Source: Blastococcus capsensis
GTDB taxonomy: Bacteria > Actinomycetota > Actinomycetes > Mycobacteriales > Geodermatophilaceae
NCBI RefSeq assembly: GCF_030165005.1
Contig: NZ_JASNNW010000033.1
Location: 1 to 33,297 of the forward strand
Length of the DNA stretch: 33,297 nucleotides
Direction of reading: 5' to 3'
Part shown: positions 15,117 through 23,924 of the stretch, piece after piece
Layout: every line of letters begins with the position of its first letter
How positions within the stretch are numbered: the first letter of the stretch is position 1
The notes under the pieces: model-generated
Told to the model about the DNA's origin: nothing
What the model saw: only the letters and a program-made list of their open reading frames with translations
The model's database searches: none
Program-made: the position numbers and the translations under genes

Positions 15117-15842
15117 GTCCGCCACGTCGGTCGGCGATACCTGTTCCCCTACCTGCCCGGCCAGCCCGGCTACAACAAGCGGCTGCGCCGCCTGGGCGAC
15201 ACGATCGCCTGGCTGATTACGGTGCTCGACCGAGACACCAGCCTGGTCACCGACGACGTGTGGGTTCTCGACTCCACGCCGGTGGAGTGCGCCCGCTCCC
15301 GGGAGACCGTCCGCCGCTCGGACCTGGCCGGCTGGGCCGAGTACGCCTACTGCGCCAGCCACTCCCGCTACTTCTGGGGGCTGCGGCTGCACCTGCTGTG
15401 CACCCTGCACGGGTGCCGGTCGGCTTCGCGCTGACCGGCGCCAAGGCCGGAGAACGCGAGGTGCTGCTCGACATCCTCGACACCGAGCCGGCGCTGACCG
15501 CCGAACGGGTCGGGCAGACGGTGATCGCGGACGAGAACTACTACGGCCGCGAGTTCGAGACCACCCTGGCCGCGGCTGGGCTGAACCTGCTGCGCCAGGC
15601 CCGCAAGGTCGAACCCCCACGCCCGGGAACCCGGTTCTTCACACCGCTCCGCCAGGTCATCGAGTCGATCAACGACACCTTCACAGGCCAATTCGACCTC
15701 GGACGACACGGCGGACACACCCGGCGGAGTCTGGGTCCGCGTCCTGCAACGCGTCCTGGCGCACACCGCCGCCATCTGGCACGACGACCGCATCGGCGCC
15801 CCCGCTGCCCGCTGCCTCACCGCCTACGACCACCGACCCCTT
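15117..15842 (+). pseudogene. IS982-family transposase relic, truncated and frameshifted
   Basis: Three reading frames in turn encode one IS982-type DDE transposase: first FPYLPGQPGYNKRLRRL ... DDVWVLDSTPVECARSRETV, then, after a shift near 15411-15415, PVGFALTGAKAGEREVLLDI ... ADENYYGREFE ... RQVIESIND, then, after a second shift near 15715-15722, GVWVRVLQRVLAHTAAIWHD ... LTAYDH. The N-terminal part is missing; similarity starts about 15117. Catalytic acids are in DSTPVE, ADENYYG and VIES. No inverted terminal repeats were found. The relic ends about 9 bp before the stop codon of the convergent DUF2342 gene. Confidence 0.9.
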
Positions 15843-15850
15843 GGAACAGC

Positions 15851-17248
15851 TCATCCAGGGGCGCTGCCCGGCTCCTCGCCGGGCTCGTCGTCGGCCGGTG
15901 GGTCCTGCTGCGCCGGGCGGTCGGCGTCGTCGGCGGTCAGCGCGGCCAGTTCGTCGTCGAGGCCCTGGCGGGCGACGAAGTCCAGCGGCTCGTCCAGGTC
16001 CTCCGAGGTCGGCAGGAGATCGGGGTGCGACCACAGGCGGTCCCGGTCGGTGCTGCCGTGCTGCTGGCCCATCGCGCCCCAGACGGTCGCGGCGTCGCGC
16101 AGCCGGCGGGGGCGCAGCTGGAGGCCGACGAGCGTGGCGAAGGTCTGCTCCGCCGGGCCGCCCGAGGCCCGGCGGCGGCGCATCGTCTCGGCCAGCGCGG
16201 CGTGGCCGGGGAGCCGGTCGGCGGCGGCCGCCGCGACGACGGTGTCCACCCAGCCCTCGACGAGCGCCAGCAGCGTCTCCAGCCGGCGCAGCGCCATCTG
16301 CTGCTCGGGCGTCTCCTCCGGCTCCAGCACCCCGCTGCCCAGCAGACGCTGGATGCTCTCCGGATCGCTGGGGTCCAGGCCCGCGCCCATGCCGCCCGAC
16401 ATCGCCTCGTTGATGCCGCGCTCGATCGCCTCGCGGTCGATGGTGATGCCCCGGGCGTAGGCGTGCACCGCGTCCTGGAGCTGCTGGTGCAGCCACGGGA
16501 CGTGCGCGAACAGCCGCTGCGAGGCGGCCTCCCGCAGCGCCACGAACAGCCGGACCTCGTCGGCAGGGCGGTCGAGCCCCTCGGCGAACGCCGCCAGGTT
16601 CTGCGGCACCAGCACCCCGGTGCCGGCCGGCGCCAGGGGTAGTCCGACGTCGGTGCTCGTGAGCACCTCCTCGGCGAGCTTGCCCAGCGCCTGCCCGACC
16701 TGGGCACCGAACATCACGCCACCCATCCGGCCCATGATCCCGGCGATCGGCCCGAACGACATGGCCGCCTCCTGGGGGAGGGCGCTGGTCATCGCCGCCA
16801 CCACCCGCTCGGCGAGCGGATCGATCAACGCGGCCCAGGCCGGCTGGGTCTGCTCGACCCACTCCACCCGTGACCAGGCGGCGGTGCGCTCGATGCCCGA
16901 CGGCAGCTCGGTGACCTGGTCCAGCCAGAGGTCGGCCAGCCGCAGCGCCTCGGCCGCACCCGTTCGCTCCGCCTCCGACGAGGGCTGGTGCCCGGCCGCC
17001 AGTTGGCTGATCGCGCTCTGCCGGGCGAGGTCCCAGTTCACCGGGCCGCCCGACCAGTTCATCAGCTTCTGCAGTTCGGCGAACAGCGGCATCTTGCCGA
17101 GCACGTCCTCCGGTGAGCCGCCTCCCGCGAGGCCCCCGAAGAGCGCTCCCAGGCCGAACGGGTCACCGCCGCCCTGGTCTCCGCGGCCGGGTTCCCGGCG
17201 CTCGGGGTCGCGGTCGGGAGGGCCGAAGCCGAACGGCACGTCACTCAT
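15851..17248 (-). CDS. DUF2342 family (zinc-dependent metalloprotease-like) protein
   Basis: A 465-aa protein of the actinobacterial DUF2342 family, often annotated as zinc-dependent metalloprotease or F420-associated hydrolase (Rv3195-like). It has a Gly/Asp-rich N-terminus (about 1-45) and a mostly helical body with family segments GGVMFGAQVGQALG, REAASQRLFAHVPWLHQQL and ALVEGWVDTVV. I see no classical HExxH, so proteolysis is not proven by motif. TACCGT (17255-17260) ends 6 nt before ATG 17248, suggesting a leaderless transcript. It diverges from the Lon-like gene; its C-terminus abuts the IS982 relic. Confidence 0.85.
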   Translation of the reverse strand: MSDVPFGFGPPDRDPERREPGRGDQGGGDPFGLGALFGGLAGGGSPEDVLGKMPLFAELQKLMNWSGGPVNWDLARQSAISQLAAGHQPSSEAERTGAAEALRLADLWLDQVTELPSGIERTAAWSRVEWVEQTQPAWAALIDPLAERVVAAMTSALPQEAAMSFGPIAGIMGRMGGVMFGAQVGQALGKLAEEVLTSTDVGLPLAPAGTGVLVPQNLAAFAEGLDRPADEVRLFVALREAASQRLFAHVPWLHQQLQDAVHAYARGITIDREAIERGINEAMSGGMGAGLDPSDPESIQRLLGSGVLEPEETPEQQMALRRLETLLALVEGWVDTVVAAAAADRLPGHAALAETMRRRRASGGPAEQTFATLVGLQLRPRRLRDAATVWGAMGQQHGSTDRDRLWSHPDLLPTSEDLDEPLDFVARQGLDDELAALTADDADRPAQQDPPADDEPGEEPGSAPG

Positions 17249-17254
17249 GCGTCC

Positions 17255-17260
17255 ACGGTA
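17255..17260 (-). promoter_or_regulatory. -10 hexamer TACCGT of a leaderless promoter (minus strand)
   Basis: On the minus strand TACCGT lies 6 nt before ATG 17248, and no Shine-Dalgarno sequence separates them. The matching -35 would fall inside hairpin element copy 3. Confidence 0.5.
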
Positions 17261-17270
17261 GACGGCTGGA

Positions 17271-17325
17271 GGACCCCGGCCTCCTCACCCGCTCGCACGC
17301 TCGCGGCGAGCCTCTGGCCGGAGCC
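17271..17325 (+). repeat. Hairpin element copy 3, diverged
   Basis: Arms 17271-17281 and 17316-17325 pair with one bulged A and one mismatch. The middle (about 17288-17312) matches copies 1 and 2 at roughly 22 of 25 positions. Unlike those, it lies between divergent genes, in the promoter region of the DUF2342 gene and not after a stop codon. Confidence 0.55.
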
Positions 17326-17364
17326 AGACGTCCGCGGCCGGCAGCGTCGTCCAGCGGGGCGTTC

Positions 17365-17370
17365 TAGGCT
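17365..17370 (+). promoter_or_regulatory. -10 hexamer TAGGCT of a leaderless promoter
   Basis: TAGGCT ends 8 nt before GTG 17379; no Shine-Dalgarno sequence is present. Confidence 0.55.
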
Positions 17371-17378
17371 CGCCCCTC

Positions 17379-18401
17379 GTGACCCGTCGGATCGCCGTCC
17401 TCAGCGTGGGCGCCGTGCTGCTGCTGCTGTTCGGCGTGCTCGGCACGAGCGTGCCGGTGCCGTACGTGGCGCAGGTGCCCGGCCCCACCTTCGACACGCT
17501 CGGGGAGGTCGACGGCGAGCCGATCATCGAGGTGCAGGGCCGGGAGCGCGACGACGTGGCGGGCGAGCTCACCCTCACCACGGTCGGCGTCAGCTCGGGC
17601 GGGTTGAGTCTGGTCCAGGCGGTCCGCGGCTGGTTCGACGACGAGGTCAGCGTCGTCCCGGAGGAGGCGGTGTACCCGCCGGACCGGAGCGAGGAGGAGA
17701 CCCGGCAGGTGAACCGGCAGGCGTTCCTCACCTCCGAGCAGGCCGCCGAGAGCGTCGCGCTGGGCGAGCTGGGCTATCCGGAGAAGGTCGTCGTCCGGGG
17801 CGTCGTCGAAGAGTCCCCGGCCCAGGGCCGGCTGGAGGAGGGCGACGCGCTCGAGTCGATCGACGGGCGCCCGGTGCCCGACTCGGACGAGCTGGCCGAC
17901 GTGCTGGCCGACATCCCGGCGGGCAGCACGGTGACCGTGGGATACACGCGGCTGGGGGAGCCGGGCACGACCACGGTGACCACCCAGGCCGCCGAGGACC
18001 GGGAGGGCTCGCTGCTGGGCATCACCGTGCTGGACCAGCCGGCGGCACCGTTCGACGTGGACATCCAGGTGGCCGACGTGGGCGGGCCGTCGGCCGGTCT
18101 CATGCTGACGCTCGGGATCCTCGACCTCGTAGGGGAGGAGGACCTGACCGGCGGGGCGGTGGTGGCCGGCACCGGCACCATCGACCTCGAGGGGAACGTG
18201 GGGCCGATCGGTGGCATCCCGCTGAAGATGCTCGCCGCGCGCGACATCGGGGCCGAGCTGTTCCTGGTGCCGGCGGACAACTGCGCCGAGGCGGTCGCCG
18301 GCCCCGACGCCGGCGTCCCGATGGCGCGGGTGGCCACTCTGGACGACGCCCTGGAGGCCCTCGCCGACCTGCGGGCCGGCCGCACCCCGGAGAGCTGCTG
18401 A
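17379..18401 (+). CDS. Lon-like PDZ serine protease (YlbL family)
   Basis: A 340-aa membrane-anchored protease. One N-terminal membrane segment (about 5-25) is followed by an extracytoplasmic region, a PDZ domain (about 120-205, VVEESPAQGRLEEGDALESI) and a C-terminal Lon-type S16 domain. The catalytic dyad is visible: Ser238 in GGPSAGL and Lys283 in IPLKMLAA, 45 residues apart as in Lon. There is no ATPase domain, as expected for the YlbL/Rv3194c group. The gene precedes the UPF0182 gene on the same strand, an arrangement kept in mycobacteria. Confidence 0.92.
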   Translation: MTRRIAVLSVGAVLLLLFGVLGTSVPVPYVAQVPGPTFDTLGEVDGEPIIEVQGRERDDVAGELTLTTVGVSSGGLSLVQAVRGWFDDEVSVVPEEAVYPPDRSEEETRQVNRQAFLTSEQAAESVALGELGYPEKVVVRGVVEESPAQGRLEEGDALESIDGRPVPDSDELADVLADIPAGSTVTVGYTRLGEPGTTTVTTQAAEDREGSLLGITVLDQPAAPFDVDIQVADVGGPSAGLMLTLGILDLVGEEDLTGGAVVAGTGTIDLEGNVGPIGGIPLKMLAARDIGAELFLVPADNCAEAVAGPDAGVPMARVATLDDALEALADLRAGRTPESC

Positions 18402-18564
18402 CACCCTGACCGGCGCAACCGTCCGCCGGGAACCCCGCGCCGTCCGGTGCGTTGTCCATGAGGCGGGGATCGCCCCGGAACCGCACCATCCCGTACCACC
18501 CGGCCCCCACGGCCGGTCGTCCCGTGGCCCCTGCGGCCACGCCTGCAACTGAAGGAGCCCGCTC

Positions 18565-21525
18565 GTGGCCATGCGGCCCCCCGTGCCGGTACCGACCCTG
18601 TCGCGGCGCGCGAAGCTGGTCATCGGCGCCATCGCCGTGCTGCTGGTGCTGTTCACCGTCGTCGGGACGCTCACCAACGTCTACGTCGACTTCCTCTGGT
18701 TCGAGGAGACCGGTTTCACCGAGGTCTTCTGGACCGAGCTCCAGACGCGTGCGCTGCTCTTCGCCGTCGCCGCCGCGGCGACCGGTGGGTTGACCGCGCT
18801 GGCCATGTACCTGGCCTACCGGTTCCGTCCCACGTTCCGCCCGATGTCGCTCGAGCAGCAGAACCTCGAGCGCTACCGGCAGTCGCTGGAACCGCGCCGC
18901 GCGCTCGTGCTGACCGGGGTGGCGGTCGTGCTCGGCTTGTTCGCCGGCTTCACCGCGCAGGCCAACTGGGAGACGTGGCTGTCGTTCCGGAACAGCACCG
19001 ATTTCGGCCAGACGGACCCGCAGTTCGGCGTCGACCTGTCGTTCTTCGTCTTCCACTACCCCTTCTACCGGCTGCTGCTCGGGTTCGGGTTCGCCATCGT
19101 GATCCTGGCCCTGATCGGGTCGCTGCTCACCCACTACGTCTTCGGCGGGCTGCGCCTGCAGACGCCCGGCCAGAAGCTGAGCGCTGCCGCACGGGTGCAG
19201 CTGTCGGTCCTGCTCGGTCTCTTCCTGGCCCTGAAGGCCGTCGCCTACTGGCTGGACCGCTACGGGCTGGTCTACTCCGACCGCGGTGACGTGTTCACCG
19301 GCGCCAGCTACACCGACGTCAACGCGCTGCTCGTGCCGAAGACGATCCTGGTCGTCGTGGCGGCGGTCTGCGCCGTGGCGTTCTTCGCCAACATCGTCGT
19401 CCGCAACTTCCTGCTGCCCGCCGCGGCCCTGGTCCTGCTGCTGGTCTCCAGCCTGGTCATCGGCGTCGCCTACCCGGCGATCGTGCAGCAGTTCGTGGTG
19501 AAGCCCAGCGCCAACGAGAAGGAAGCGCCGTACATCCAGCGGGCCATCGCGTCGACCCTCCAGGCCTACGACCTCGACGAGATCGACTACGTCGACTACG
19601 CGCAGGACACCGCCGGGGACGCCGACGCAGGGGCGGTGCTGGCGGAGCTGCGCAACGACACGGAGACGATCCCGAACGCGCGTCTGCTGGACCCCAACGT
19701 CCTGTCCGACACGTTCACGGCGCGCCAGCAGATCCGGAACGTCTACGGCTTCCCGGAGAAGCTGGACATCGACCGTTACGAGATCGGCGGGGAGCGGCGC
19801 GACTACGTCGTGGCGGCGCGCGAGCTCGACAGCGCAGGCCTGAGCGAGAACCAGGACACCTGGATCAACCGGCACACCGTCTACACCCACGGGAACGGCT
19901 TCGTCGCCGCCCCGGCCAACGAGGTCGTCGCGGGGCAGGAGGGCGGTGAACCGAACTTCACGACCCGCGACCTGCCGCCGGTCGGCACCATCGACATCGA
20001 CCAGCCGCGCATCTACTACGGCGAGTTGATCGACGACTACTCCGTCGTCGGTGCGCCGGCGGGGGCCACGCCGCGCGAGTTCGACCAGCCGGAGGGTGGA
20101 TCCGAGCAGGAGGAGATCAACAACACCTACGACGGCGAGGGTGGCATCTCGATCGGCAGCTTCTTCCGGCAGCTCACGTTCGCCATCTACTACCGGGAGC
20201 GCAACTTCCTGCTGTCCGGTGCGGTGAACGACGCCTCGAAGGTCCTCCACGTCCGCGACCCGCGCGACCGGGTGGAGAAGGCGGCGCCGTTCCTGGAGGT
20301 GGACGGTGACCCGTACCCGGCGGTCATCGACGGCCGGATCACGTGGATCCTCGACGGTTACACGACCTCGGCGTACTACCCCTACGCCGAGCAGATGCAG
20401 CTGGGCGAGGTGGCGGCCGACGCGCTGACCGGCACGGGGACGACGGCGCTGCCGAACGAGACCTTCAACTACATCCGCAACTCGGTCAAGGCCACGGTGG
20501 ACGCCTACGACGGCACCGTCACGCTGTACGCCTGGCAGCCCGAGGACCCGGTCCTCCAGACCTTCATGAAGGCATTCCCGGGTGCCGTCCAGCCGCGCAA
20601 CGACATGAGCGAGGAGCTGGTGAGCCACGTGCGCTACCCGCAGGACCTGTTCAAGGTCCAGCGGGAGATCCTGACCCGGTACCACGTGGACGACCCGGCC
20701 GACTTCTACGAGCAGAGCGACCGCTGGCAGATCCCCGACGACCCGACGCGCGACACCAACCAGGACCAGCCGCCCTACTACATCCTGGCCCAGCGACCGG
20801 GCGACGACGAGGCGAGCTTCCAGCTGACCAGCGCGCTCAACGCCTTCCAGCGGGACAACCTGTCGGCGTTCATCTCCGCCTCCAGTGCGCCGGAGACCTA
20901 CGGGGAGATCCAGGTGCTGCGGCTGCCGGGCAACACCCCGTTCCGTGGCCCGGTACAGGTGCAGAACGCGTTCCTGACCAACAACCAGGTCCGGCCCGAC
21001 CTGACGCTGTTCGACAGCGACAACTCCGACGCGGTGTTCGGCAACCTGCTGACGCTGCCCATCGGGAACGCCGGACTGCTCTACGTCGAACCGCTGTACG
21101 TCCGCGGCGCCGGCGAAGGTGGCTTCCCGCTGCTGCAGAAGGTGCTGGTCAACTTCGGGGACCGGATCGGCTACGCCAACACGCTCTCCGAAGCGCTCGA
21201 CCAGGTCTTCGGTGCGGGGGCCGGGGAATCGGCCACCGACAGTGACGACATCGCCGACACCGTCGACGAGGACGCCACGCCGGAGATCGTGCCGGAGCCG
21301 GGAACGAATCCGGACCCGGCGCCGGACGCCGACGAGGTGCCGCCCGGAGACACGCAGGTGAACCCGGACCTGGCCGAGGCGGTGGTCAACATCAACGCGG
21401 CCCTGGCCGCGCTGGCCGAGGCACAGCGCGGCGGTGACTTCGCCGGCCAGGGTCAGGCCCTCGAGGACCTCCAGGTCGCGGTCGACGCCTACCAGGCGGC
21501 CCAGCGGGCGGCGGCCGGCGAGTGA
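18565..21525 (+). CDS. UPF0182 family large membrane protein
   Basis: A 986-aa protein of the UPF0182 (Rv3193c-like) family. The N-terminal third has about seven membrane segments (for example LVIGAIAVLLVLFTVVGTL, LVLTGVAVVLGLFAGF and ILVVVAAVCAVAFFANIVV). A large extracytoplasmic domain follows, then an acidic, Pro-rich linker (about 890-935) and a short helical end. Function is unknown. GTG 18565 has GAAGGAG about 7 nt upstream. A long minus-strand ORF over the same DNA is a shadow. Confidence 0.93.
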   Translation: MAMRPPVPVPTLSRRAKLVIGAIAVLLVLFTVVGTLTNVYVDFLWFEETGFTEVFWTELQTRALLFAVAAAATGGLTALAMYLAYRFRPTFRPMSLEQQNLERYRQSLEPRRALVLTGVAVVLGLFAGFTAQANWETWLSFRNSTDFGQTDPQFGVDLSFFVFHYPFYRLLLGFGFAIVILALIGSLLTHYVFGGLRLQTPGQKLSAAARVQLSVLLGLFLALKAVAYWLDRYGLVYSDRGDVFTGASYTDVNALLVPKTILVVVAAVCAVAFFANIVVRNFLLPAAALVLLLVSSLVIGVAYPAIVQQFVVKPSANEKEAPYIQRAIASTLQAYDLDEIDYVDYAQDTAGDADAGAVLAELRNDTETIPNARLLDPNVLSDTFTARQQIRNVYGFPEKLDIDRYEIGGERRDYVVAARELDSAGLSENQDTWINRHTVYTHGNGFVAAPANEVVAGQEGGEPNFTTRDLPPVGTIDIDQPRIYYGELIDDYSVVGAPAGATPREFDQPEGGSEQEEINNTYDGEGGISIGSFFRQLTFAIYYRERNFLLSGAVNDASKVLHVRDPRDRVEKAAPFLEVDGDPYPAVIDGRITWILDGYTTSAYYPYAEQMQLGEVAADALTGTGTTALPNETFNYIRNSVKATVDAYDGTVTLYAWQPEDPVLQTFMKAFPGAVQPRNDMSEELVSHVRYPQDLFKVQREILTRYHVDDPADFYEQSDRWQIPDDPTRDTNQDQPPYYILAQRPGDDEASFQLTSALNAFQRDNLSAFISASSAPETYGEIQVLRLPGNTPFRGPVQVQNAFLTNNQVRPDLTLFDSDNSDAVFGNLLTLPIGNAGLLYVEPLYVRGAGEGGFPLLQKVLVNFGDRIGYANTLSEALDQVFGAGAGESATDSDDIADTVDEDATPEIVPEPGTNPDPAPDADEVPPGDTQVNPDLAEAVVNINAALAALAEAQRGGDFAGQGQALEDLQVAVDAYQAAQRAAAGE

Positions 21526-21530
21526 CCCCG

Positions 21531-21566
21531 GGTGGGGTCGGTGGGCGAGCGCCCATCGACCCCACC
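21531..21566 (+). terminator. Terminator after the UPF0182 gene
   Basis: A stem of 16 pairs (21531-21546 with 21551-21566, one G-T) closed by loop GAGC. It starts 5 nt after the UPF0182 stop and ends only 4 nt before the tRNA -10 box, so it insulates the tRNA from read-through. Confidence 0.8.
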
Positions 21567-21569
21567 TGG

Positions 21570-21575
21570 TAGGGT
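21570..21575 (+). promoter_or_regulatory. -10 hexamer TAGGGT of the first initiator tRNA gene
   Basis: TAGGGT lies 11 nt before the first tRNA base. No clear -35 is seen because the terminator stem fills that place. Confidence 0.5.
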
Positions 21576-21586
21576 GGTGATTGCAG

Positions 21587-21663
21587 CGCGGGGTGGAGCA
21601 GCTCGGTAGCTCGCTGGGCTCATAACCCAGAGGTCACAGGTTCGAATCCTGTCCCCGCTACCA
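21587..21663 (+). tRNA. tRNA-fMet(CAT), initiator, copy 1
   Basis: A 77-nt cloverleaf with encoded CCA. The anticodon loop is CTCATAA. Initiator marks are present: an unpaired first position (C1 opposite T72) and three G-C pairs ending the anticodon stem (CTGGG/CCCAG). The T arm is ACAGG TTCGAAT CCTGT. The gene is identical over its full length to the one at 25591-25667. Confidence 0.98.
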
Positions 21664-21666
21664 CCG

Positions 21667-21700
21667 CGAAGGCCCGGCCCCCTCAGGGGCCGGGCCTTCG
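21667..21700 (+). terminator. Terminator after initiator tRNA copy 1
   Basis: A perfect 15-bp stem (21667-21681 with 21686-21700) with loop CTCA, followed by TCGTT. It starts 3 nt after the tRNA CCA end. Confidence 0.88.
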
Positions 21701-21724
21701 TCGTTCCCCAGGCCTCGTGGTCGG

Positions 21725-22264
21725 TCAGACCGAGCTGAGCCGCTCGTCCCGGGACCGGCTGTCCGGCCAGTCGCGAGACCACTCGTCGGCCTGGCGCGAC
21801 GTGCGGCGGTACGGCGTGGGCCGGGGGCGCGCCGGTGCCGACGGCCGATGCCGATGCGCAGCGGGTGGCGCAACCGTCGGTGCGGAAGCCGGAGCGGCGG
21901 GCGCGGCCGGCGGCGTCACCGTGTGCGCGGGTGGGCGCGGCCGGGTGGAGATCGCCGCGAGCAGCGCGTGCGGGCGGGTCTCGTCGGCCTCGGACACGGG
22001 GGCGCCACCCAGCGGGCGGGCCGGGGCGGCGGGGAACGGCTCGCGACGGGGCGGACGTGCCGGGTCGGGGAGCCGCAGCTCTGCGAGGTCCATCCACGTC
22101 GAGTGCCGCAGTCCGTCGACGGTGCAGCGGACGCGGGCGGCCACCCGGCCGTCGGCCGAGTGCCGCCAGCCGAGCAGCTCGCCGGAGTACCAGATGCCCC
22201 GGTGGTGGATCTCCACCGGCTGCGGGTCCCCCACGAACCTGCCCGCCGCCATGTCTCCAGCCAC
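21725..22264 (-). CDS. Hypothetical protein with N-terminal beta-rich domain and disordered tail
   Basis: A 179-aa protein I do not recognise. The first ~70 residues look folded and beta-rich (PVEIHHRGIWYSGELLGWRH, ARVRCTVDGLRHSTWMDLAE); the rest is Pro/Ala/Arg-rich and probably disordered. GTG 22264 is chosen because TACAGT (minus strand, 22277-22272) ends 7 nt upstream and no Shine-Dalgarno sequence is present, so the mRNA appears leaderless. The in-frame extension to 22435 would cross this promoter. It follows the ThrE gene on the same strand. Confidence 0.65.
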   Translation of the reverse strand: MAGDMAAGRFVGDPQPVEIHHRGIWYSGELLGWRHSADGRVAARVRCTVDGLRHSTWMDLAELRLPDPARPPRREPFPAAPARPLGGAPVSEADETRPHALLAAISTRPRPPAHTVTPPAAPAAPASAPTVAPPAAHRHRPSAPARPRPTPYRRTSRQADEWSRDWPDSRSRDERLSSV

Positions 22265-22271
22265 GAGCCGG

Positions 22272-22277
22272 ACTGTA
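22272..22277 (-). promoter_or_regulatory. -10 hexamer TACAGT of a leaderless promoter (minus strand)
   Basis: On the minus strand TACAGT ends 7 nt before GTG 22264. This favours the short form of the hypothetical protein. Confidence 0.5.
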
Positions 22278-22349
22278 AGTCGATACCCAGCGCGGGCCGG
22301 GGAAGGCGCGCGTCGTGCGAGGAGGGGGTGTGGCAGTGCGCCACACCGT

Positions 22350-23741
22350 TCACACGGGTCCGCGCCGCCGCCCGTCCACGAACGTGGTGCCGACCGCGCC
22401 CCGACGGCGGACGCGGTCACCGTGCCGGGTGGCACGGGCCTGCAGCAGACCGGTGAGGTGCCGTTCCGCGGGCGCGGCGGTCCGGCGCAGCGCCTGCCCC
22501 ACGTACTCGCCGAGCAGCGCGCCGGCGGCCAGGGCCAACCCCACCGTGACCGCCGTGCCGAGCAGCGTGATCCCGCCCAGGGTGTCGCCCTCGGTCAGCC
22601 GGCGCAGCCCGCGGTAGATCGTCAGCCCGGGGAGCAGCGGGATGATCCCCGCGGCCACGTACACGACGACGGGCACCCGCTGCCGCCGGGCAAGGACGTA
22701 GCTGCCCAGGCCGATGACGACCGCGGCGCTCGCCGACGCCAGGGTGGGGGAGAGCTCCAGCCGGTCCAGGCCGAGGAAGACACCCCATCCCAGCGCGCCC
22801 GCGGCCGCGGTGGGGAGCAGTGTGCGCCGGGGCGCGTGGCTGGACACCGCGAAGGACGCCGAGGCCAGGGCGGCGGCGAGCAGCTGCAGCGGCACCTCGC
22901 CGATGCTGCTCACGGGCGGGTCCCACATCTCCACCCGGACCCCGAGTCGGACCCCGACCGACAGGGCGATCGCGACACCGCTGATGATCCCGGCGGTCAG
23001 GAGGAAGGTCTCGAACGCCCGGGCGCTCGCGGTGACGTAGAAGCCGGTGATGGCGTCGTGCACCGCGCCGACCAGCGTCACTCCCGGCAGCAGCAGCACG
23101 ATGCCGCCGGCGACGACGAGGGGCGGGCGCACCCCGAGATCGGCAACGACGAGCACCAGTGCCACCGACATGGCGATCAGCCCCCCCGCGGCGTTCTGGA
23201 AGAACGCCGGGAACCCGCGGCGGCCCAGGGCGTCGATGGCCAGACCGACCAGCACGGTGGCGCCGAAGGCCGCGGCGGTCACGACGGCTCCCGCGCCCAG
23301 CAGCAGGGCCACGGCCGTGGCGAGCAGGGCGCGCGCCGCGGTCACGACCGGGCGCCGGTAGGGGTGCCGGGCCGCCGTGACCGACAGCAGCCGGTGCTCG
23401 GCCTCCCGGGCGGTGATGCGGCCCTCGGTCAGCTCCGTGACGACGTCGTGGACGGCGGTCGCGCGGGAGTAGTCCAGCTCGCGCAGCTGGACCAGGCGCA
23501 GGCCGCTGATCGGCGCGGCGTCGTCGGCCGGCTGCCCCGACACGGTGATCGAGGTGAAGGTGATGTCGGACTCGACCCGCCGCAGCCCGCCGGCCCGGGC
23601 CACCGCGGAGCAGGTGGCCGTCACCTCGGCGGCGCTGGCACCGGCCGACAGCAGCAGTTCGCCCGCCCGGAGGGCGAGCTCCAAGGCCCGGTAGGCGTCC
23701 TGCGGTGCGGAGGGAGACGATGGCACCGGCCCACGATCCAC
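22350..23741 (-). CDS. Threonine/serine exporter family protein (ThrE-like)
   Basis: A 463-aa membrane protein containing the ThrE domain and a second ThrE_2-type half. The N-terminal ~130 residues are the soluble part (LALRAGELLLSAGASAAEVT, ESDITFTSITVS), followed by about ten membrane segments, such as ALLATAVALLLGAGAVVTAAAF (about 145-165), PPLVVAGGIVLLLPGVTLVG and VVVYVAAGIIPLLPGLTIYRG. Corynebacterial ThrE exports threonine and serine with the proton gradient. The start is GTG 23741 or GTG 23726. It diverges from the BCCT gene. Confidence 0.88.
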   Translation of the reverse strand: MDRGPVPSSPSAPQDAYRALELALRAGELLLSAGASAAEVTATCSAVARAGGLRRVESDITFTSITVSGQPADDAAPISGLRLVQLRELDYSRATAVHDVVTELTEGRITAREAEHRLLSVTAARHPYRRPVVTAARALLATAVALLLGAGAVVTAAAFGATVLVGLAIDALGRRGFPAFFQNAAGGLIAMSVALVLVVADLGVRPPLVVAGGIVLLLPGVTLVGAVHDAITGFYVTASARAFETFLLTAGIISGVAIALSVGVRLGVRVEMWDPPVSSIGEVPLQLLAAALASASFAVSSHAPRRTLLPTAAAGALGWGVFLGLDRLELSPTLASASAAVVIGLGSYVLARRQRVPVVVYVAAGIIPLLPGLTIYRGLRRLTEGDTLGGITLLGTAVTVGLALAAGALLGEYVGQALRRTAAPAERHLTGLLQARATRHGDRVRRRGAVGTTFVDGRRRGPV

Positions 23742-23924
23742 GACCGGTACGGCGCACCGCCTGCGAGGGGTGGCGCGCCGATCGTGGGACTACTCACGCC
23801 CCGTCGACGTGCGCGACACCGCGGCGACGCAGCACACTGGAACGTCGGGCGCGACCGTGGCCACCGGTCGGCCGCATCCCGTCGGCTCGTGCCGGCTGTC
23901 CCCGAGTGGAGGAGTCTTTCTCTC

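Noticed and set aside
18100..20685. 861-codon open frame on the minus strand
   Set aside because: Antisense to the UPF0182 and Lon-like genes; composition is Val/Gly/Asp/Arg/Gln-rich with no domain, as expected from high-GC shadow frames.
21717..23924. Long N-terminal extension giving a 1270-aa BCCT protein
   Set aside because: The extension is antisense to the ThrE and hypothetical genes and has no domain; GTG 23925 with a ribosome site matches the family N-terminus.
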